Of a stretch of DNA of 64,000 nt, positions 60,299 through 64,000 are shown piece after piece. The position numbers were made by a program, and so were the translations under genes. The stretch's first letter is position 1. The number at the start of each line of letters is the position of its first letter. Location: NCBI RefSeq assembly GCF_000012845.1, contig NC_009615.1, positions 1,697,501 through 1,761,500 of the forward strand. The letters run 5' to 3'. This stretch comes from Parabacteroides distasonis ATCC 8503. GTDB lineage: Bacteria; Bacteroidota; Bacteroidia; Bacteroidales; Tannerellaceae. Below the pieces are notes generated by a model. The model was not told the origin of the DNA. It was given only the letters and a program-made list of their open reading frames with translations, and did no database searches.

Positions 60299-61981
60299 TT
60301 ATTTTACCTGAAATTGTTCCGTTGCGTAGAGGGCCTCGCCGGTTTGGGTCAGGCCTTCGATGGTGATGGTGAAATCACCGGTCAGGTCGGAGGTGGTAAA
60401 GGGGATGGATATAGAGGACTCGCCGTTTGTCCGGATATCGGGTCGCCAAAGTAAGGTATGGCGGAAATCCGGAACGGGAGATCGCTTCTCGGCCTCTGTC
60501 CGGTAAGCGGGCATATAGAAGATGCGCTGGGCTTGCGTGCCCTCATAATCAAAGAACTGGGTGGAGTTATCGACTACCAGACCCGGGTAATTATGCTCGT
60601 AAGAGGAGAAGGAGGCGATACCGTCGAATATCTGCCCACCGAATACGTACTTACCTTTATACACATCGATCTTCCGGATTTTTAGGGGATCGTACTTAAA
60701 AATGATCTCGTGATCGGTGATGGGGATACCATCCAATAAAACCAATGAGTTACCGATCGTATACCCGATCCGCTCCTCGGTCAGGACCGCCAACCGGCGA
60801 ACCCCATCCATCTTACGGAAACGAAGGCCGGGGATAAACTCGATCACGACCTCCTCCATCGTCGTGAAACGGGTGTACTCATCTAAAAGATAACTCCAAT
60901 CCGGTTGCCACTGGAACCAAGGCTTCTCCGCTTTTTCCCGAACCAAGGAATCAGACCGATAAGCATGCAACACCTGTAGCCCCACGCTCCGCTTCACCAA
61001 CTCGTCTTGCCAAGCGGGATTCAATCTCAAGGCGGGAAGCTCCTTCTCCGGATGCGTAGCGTAAGGAGATTCGATGTCCACCCGGTAGCGAGAGGAGGAA
61101 GGGGATAAAGCCACCGTCACGATCTCGTGCGTCCCGGATATGTGTCTCGTAAAGAAAGTCACCTCCCCGGCAGGGCCCAGTTGCCCCCCGAAAAGACGGA
61201 TCTCACCCCCGGAAAAGCCCAATAAAGGCCTCACCGCCTCTTTAGACGAAGGTTCGCCCGTAGACAGATCGATCACTTTCCCCGTCAGGATCGGCCCCTC
61301 GTATTCTGCCAAGAATTTACGATCGGCAGGCGATGATCCCGTAGTAGGCATGCTTTGTTTCCAATCAACGATACCGCTCCGGGCGGAAGGTTTATACAAG
61401 TCAATCCCGGCGATAGAGACCGATAGGGTCTGTAGATCCGGGGGCAGGCCGTTTATCCGGATCTCCCCCCCTGAACGGGTATCATAGGTCATACGGTCCG
61501 GTGATACGGAAACCGGGTCCTCTCGCCTCGTAAAAGAGTAAGCGGGCAATAAAGTATCCGTCAGCAGGGTCTCGTTCGTCACGAAAGTGTTCACCACCGC
61601 CAGCGGCTTCTCAAAGAAGACCTCCTCCCCCTCGTTCCGCATATAACGGGTATAGGCCACCAGCCGGTAGTTTCCGGTCGGCAAGGTAGAAGGCAACTGC
61701 AGACAACCATCGCCCACCCCCTTCTCCAGCACGAGTCGGGCTTGCACGACCGCCGAGGCGCTATCCAGAAGCTCCACATACCCGACCTTGCTCACGTCGG
61801 ATAACCGTTGGTCCAAATCCGTGGCAATGAATTTCATCCATACAAGCTCGCCCGACAGATAAAATTGCTTATCCGTTTGCAGGTAAACCCGCTCTCGCAA
61901 TTCCCCTGCGAGAAGCGTTTGCCCCACCCATAAAAGGCAGAGGAGCGACAAGATACATTGTTTTATCATAGACTTCTTCAT
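60299..61981 (-). CDS. exported protein with MG2-like and TonB-plug-like domains
   Basis: I chose the ATG at 61981, which opens a signal peptide (MKKSMIKQC, hydrophobic run, LLAGE). The protein is 560 residues. After the signal, RVYLQTDKQFYLSGELVWMKF is an alpha-2-macroglobulin MG2-type strand pattern. A second beta-domain follows. At about 412-470, SLVLLDGIPITDHEIIF and IRKIDVYKGKYVFGGQIFDG resemble the plug domain of TonB-dependent receptors, but no barrel follows. The protein ends in a beta-sandwich (about 480-560). It is third in an operon with a receptor and a DUF4249 lipoprotein, 10 bases after the latter. It may assist that receptor at the outer membrane. Confidence 0.75.
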   Translation of the reverse strand: MKKSMIKQCILSLLCLLWVGQTLLAGELRERVYLQTDKQFYLSGELVWMKFIATDLDQRLSDVSKVGYVELLDSASAVVQARLVLEKGVGDGCLQLPSTLPTGNYRLVAYTRYMRNEGEEVFFEKPLAVVNTFVTNETLLTDTLLPAYSFTRREDPVSVSPDRMTYDTRSGGEIRINGLPPDLQTLSVSIAGIDLYKPSARSGIVDWKQSMPTTGSSPADRKFLAEYEGPILTGKVIDLSTGEPSSKEAVRPLLGFSGGEIRLFGGQLGPAGEVTFFTRHISGTHEIVTVALSPSSSRYRVDIESPYATHPEKELPALRLNPAWQDELVKRSVGLQVLHAYRSDSLVREKAEKPWFQWQPDWSYLLDEYTRFTTMEEVVIEFIPGLRFRKMDGVRRLAVLTEERIGYTIGNSLVLLDGIPITDHEIIFKYDPLKIRKIDVYKGKYVFGGQIFDGIASFSSYEHNYPGLVVDNSTQFFDYEGTQAQRIFYMPAYRTEAEKRSPVPDFRHTLLWRPDIRTNGESSISIPFTTSDLTGDFTITIEGLTQTGEALYATEQFQVK

Positions 61982-61991
61982 AGCAACTAAA

Positions 61992-63152
61992 TTATAAATG
62001 ACTGGTAGGCCACCAAGAGGGCTTCTGTTTCGAACCAAAACGGCCGCAATCCATACAACGTTTCAGCGCATACGTATTACTCTCCGCATTCATCGGATTA
62101 TAGGAAACATATCCGTAATCCGGATTATTATCATATTCCGATCCCTGTACGATCGTGCTTGCGCAGCCCGTAACCTCGGCCTCATATACCTTCTCTATCT
62201 CCGGAAAGAAACGCTTGAGGCGAGTCACTGTCGCTACTTCCACGAAACCGATCACCGGAACCTCCGGGTCCGTCACGCAACGGATATTCCCTTTCATCTC
62301 CGAAGGAATAGGGGCAAACAAGCTACCAGACTCCTCTATGTTCTTCTGCAAATTAAAATAGTAGTCGTAAGCCTCCCGGTGCAACGCATATTGTTCCACC
62401 TCCGCATGATACAACATCGAGAAACGGCGATCGCTGGGATGATACGAGGCGATACTTTTGTTAGCGATCACGTTCTGCGTCAGCCTATCGGAACTGCCTA
62501 GGGAGATCACCTTCGAGCTGTCCTTCCCCCAGCAATAATACCAATTATTCGATGTAAGTAAATCATATATTACGACCGTATTACCCATTTTCTCGGCGGC
62601 CATGAAGATCTCCGCCTTCACCTCCCAATTCTCCTTATACATCCAGCGGAAATAAGAGGATCGATCCGGGGCATTATGCGTAGACACACAGAGACGGACC
62701 TCCTCTCCCGGCCCCTTCTTCAGCAAGGAGAGAGAGTCGATCGGAGGCGTTATCTCCGGTCCCAGATAGTCCGACTCATACTCCAGCCCATCCAGCGAGA
62801 TATGTAGCCGGTACCGGCTACCCGGGTCCAGCTCTCCCATATCCACCTTATACTCTCCCTTCCCGGAAGAATTAGCGCAAGTGAAAACAGCTCCATCCTC
62901 ACGCTCCACCACCACCTTGGCGTTATTCACGAACTCATCCTCCGTGAAATCGTCGGTCAGGCCCACGCTTCTCCGGAGCTTTATCGTAGTCTCGCCATTC
63001 GTGATGATACCATCCACGACCAACAAATCCCGTACCTGCTCCAAGCCCTTCGGCTCGTAATCCGTGACACAGGCGGACAATAACAACAGCAAAGCCCCCA
63101 GCCACCAATGAAAGCCTTTTATAGAATCTTTTATCTTCGCTTCTTTCCTCAT
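61992..63152 (-). CDS. DUF4249-family lipoprotein
   Basis: This 386-residue protein has a lipoprotein signal (ALLLLLSAC, Cys28). The DUF4249 pattern follows: LVVDGIITNGETTIKLRRSVGL, then a beta-rich domain with LDPGSRYRLHISLDGLEYESDYL, and a C-terminal Cys-containing end (CMDCGRFGSKQKP) after NPDYGYVSYNPMNAES. These proteins regularly follow TonB-dependent receptors of the carboxypeptidase-regulatory type and are thought to be surface-exposed partners, much as SusD partners SusC. It lies 12 bases after the receptor gene. Confidence 0.88.
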   Translation of the reverse strand: MRKEAKIKDSIKGFHWWLGALLLLLSACVTDYEPKGLEQVRDLLVVDGIITNGETTIKLRRSVGLTDDFTEDEFVNNAKVVVEREDGAVFTCANSSGKGEYKVDMGELDPGSRYRLHISLDGLEYESDYLGPEITPPIDSLSLLKKGPGEEVRLCVSTHNAPDRSSYFRWMYKENWEVKAEIFMAAEKMGNTVVIYDLLTSNNWYYCWGKDSSKVISLGSSDRLTQNVIANKSIASYHPSDRRFSMLYHAEVEQYALHREAYDYYFNLQKNIEESGSLFAPIPSEMKGNIRCVTDPEVPVIGFVEVATVTRLKRFFPEIEKVYEAEVTGCASTIVQGSEYDNNPDYGYVSYNPMNAESNTYALKRCMDCGRFGSKQKPSWWPTSHL

Positions 63153-63164
63153 CTCAACTCCCCC

Positions 63165-63998
63165 CTAAAATTTAATATTATAAGAGACAAACGGGATAGG
63201 CACCCCGAATATCGCCATCTTATATCCCTTTAATTTCCCGTTCTCCGATATATAATACACCGAGTAGGCGTTCTTTCGCCCCGTCAGGTTATAGACCCCG
63301 AAAGAGATCGTGCTATGCGTGAGCAACGTCAGGTGGTGGCTCGGCTCGATGTTGAACGAGGCGTCCATCCGGAAAAAGTCCGGGATGCGGTATTGATTAC
63401 GGTCCGAATAGTAGACAAACTCACCGCCCCCGTAATGATATTTGGAGACCGGCAAGGTGATCGGCCGTCCCGTGCTATAGTCGCAATTCAGCGAGAAGCT
63501 GAAACGATGCGTGAACTTATAGTTGCCCACGAACTTCAGGTCGTGCGGCTTATCGAAGTCGGCGGCGTACCAATCCCCCTTGTTCACGGGATTCACGATC
63601 ATCGGGTCGTTCTGCCGCAGTTGCGTGCGAGAGTAGGTATAGCTTACCCAGCCGTTCAACTTCCCTTGCGTTTTCTTCACCATCAGCTCCACGCCATAGG
63701 CACGCCCCTCGGTCCTCAGCACGTCCGTCTCGATGTGGTGGTTCATCAGCAGCTCGGCGCCGTTCCGGTAATCCAGGTAATCCTTCATCGTCTTGTAATA
63801 TCCCTCCAAGGAGACCTCGATTGTATTGCTCAAGAAATTCCGGTATAGCCCGGCGGCCACTTGCATACCCGTCTGCGGCTTGATGTTAGCGTCGCTCAAC
63901 TTCCACGTATCCGTGGGCGACATGATGGTCGTGTTGGATAGCTTATGGATATTCTGCCGCATCGTATTAAAGCCGGCCTTCACGGAGAAGTCCTCGGT
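63165..63998 (-). CDS. TonB-dependent receptor, C-terminal barrel part (cut by window edge)
   Basis: The frame is open to the window edge (EDFSVKAGFNTMRQN...), so the true start lies beyond 64000; the GTG at 63983 is internal. The 277 visible residues are alternating beta-strands of an outer-membrane barrel. YGVELMVKKTQGKLNGWVSYTYSRT, HDLKFVGNYKFTHRFSFSLNC and the aromatic C-terminal VSYNIKF are typical of the last strands. It takes up a ligand across the outer membrane with TonB energy. The partner is DUF4249, not SusD, so the ligand is probably not a typical PUL glycan. Confidence 0.9.
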   Translation of the reverse strand, partial: TEDFSVKAGFNTMRQNIHKLSNTTIMSPTDTWKLSDANIKPQTGMQVAAGLYRNFLSNTIEVSLEGYYKTMKDYLDYRNGAELLMNHHIETDVLRTEGRAYGVELMVKKTQGKLNGWVSYTYSRTQLRQNDPMIVNPVNKGDWYAADFDKPHDLKFVGNYKFTHRFSFSLNCDYSTGRPITLPVSKYHYGGGEFVYYSDRNQYRIPDFFRMDASFNIEPSHHLTLLTHSTISFGVYNLTGRKNAYSVYYISENGKLKGYKMAIFGVPIPFVSYNIKF

Positions 63999-64000
63999 AA

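Overview
The window looks like a chromosomal segment of a Bacteroidales bacterium, most likely Parabacteroides. This placement is inferred from gene content and promoter style, not from a database match. Supporting signs are about two dozen promoters of the Bacteroidota type (-7 box TAnnTTTG or TAnnTTCG), many lipoproteins with short signal peptides, a fused FeoA-FeoB iron transporter, a one-protein hybrid two-component regulator with a sugar-binding sensor, a TonB-dependent receptor with a DUF4249 lipoprotein, and a rubrerythrin of the rubredoxin-first type.

Layout. 1-5.2 kb: end of a glycosyltransferase, a methyltransferase, a folK-like gene, a lipoprotein, and the ferrous-iron module feoAB plus a 51-residue Cys-rich membrane protein. 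5.2-21.7 kb: a surface-polysaccharide locus. It has UDP-glucose dehydrogenase, an ornithine-cyclodeaminase-like enzyme, a cytidylyltransferase/PLP-enzyme fusion, flippase, polymerase, two GT4 glycosyltransferases, a LicD transferase, a chain-length protein and an export lipoprotein. The forward and reverse halves meet at a 19-bp perfect terminator hairpin. A 2.5-kb reverse-oriented patch of two decayed genes separates flippase from polymerase. 21.8-33.4 kb: housekeeping genes (CvfB-like, LepA, a TPR protein, an acetyltransferase, tRNA-Ser, rubrerythrin, class I aldolase, an S9 peptidase, a SPOR lipoprotein, fructokinase). 33.5-38.7 kb: a fructose-type hybrid sensor/regulator and an MBOAT/SGNH acyltransferase pair. 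38.8-43.1 kb: a WbuC cupin, then the operon metA - U32 protein - cyclophilin. 43.3-49.0 kb: an RND efflux operon. 49.3-52.3 kb: tetR-fabH-fabG-rluA. 52.4 kb: initiator tRNA. 52.7-59.9 kb: a six-gene reverse operon (threonine aldolase, nuclease/phosphatase fusion, purine permease, xanthine phosphoribosyltransferase, thioesterase, deacetylase/beta-lactamase-fold fusion). 59.9-60.2 kb: two tiny membrane proteins. 60.3-64 kb: MG2/plug-domain protein, DUF4249 lipoprotein and the barrel end of a TonB-dependent receptor.

The two most interesting signals are these. First, the polysaccharide locus appears to make and activate its own phospho-amino headgroup: a LicC-like cytidylyltransferase is fused to a HisC/CobD-like PLP enzyme and accompanied by LicD, with no choline kinase or choline transporter in view. 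Second, six intergenic sites each carry three or four imperfect copies of a site-specific unit of roughly 20 nt, with some copies inverted. All six sit just past gene 3' ends, and they do not match a standard repeat class that I recognise.
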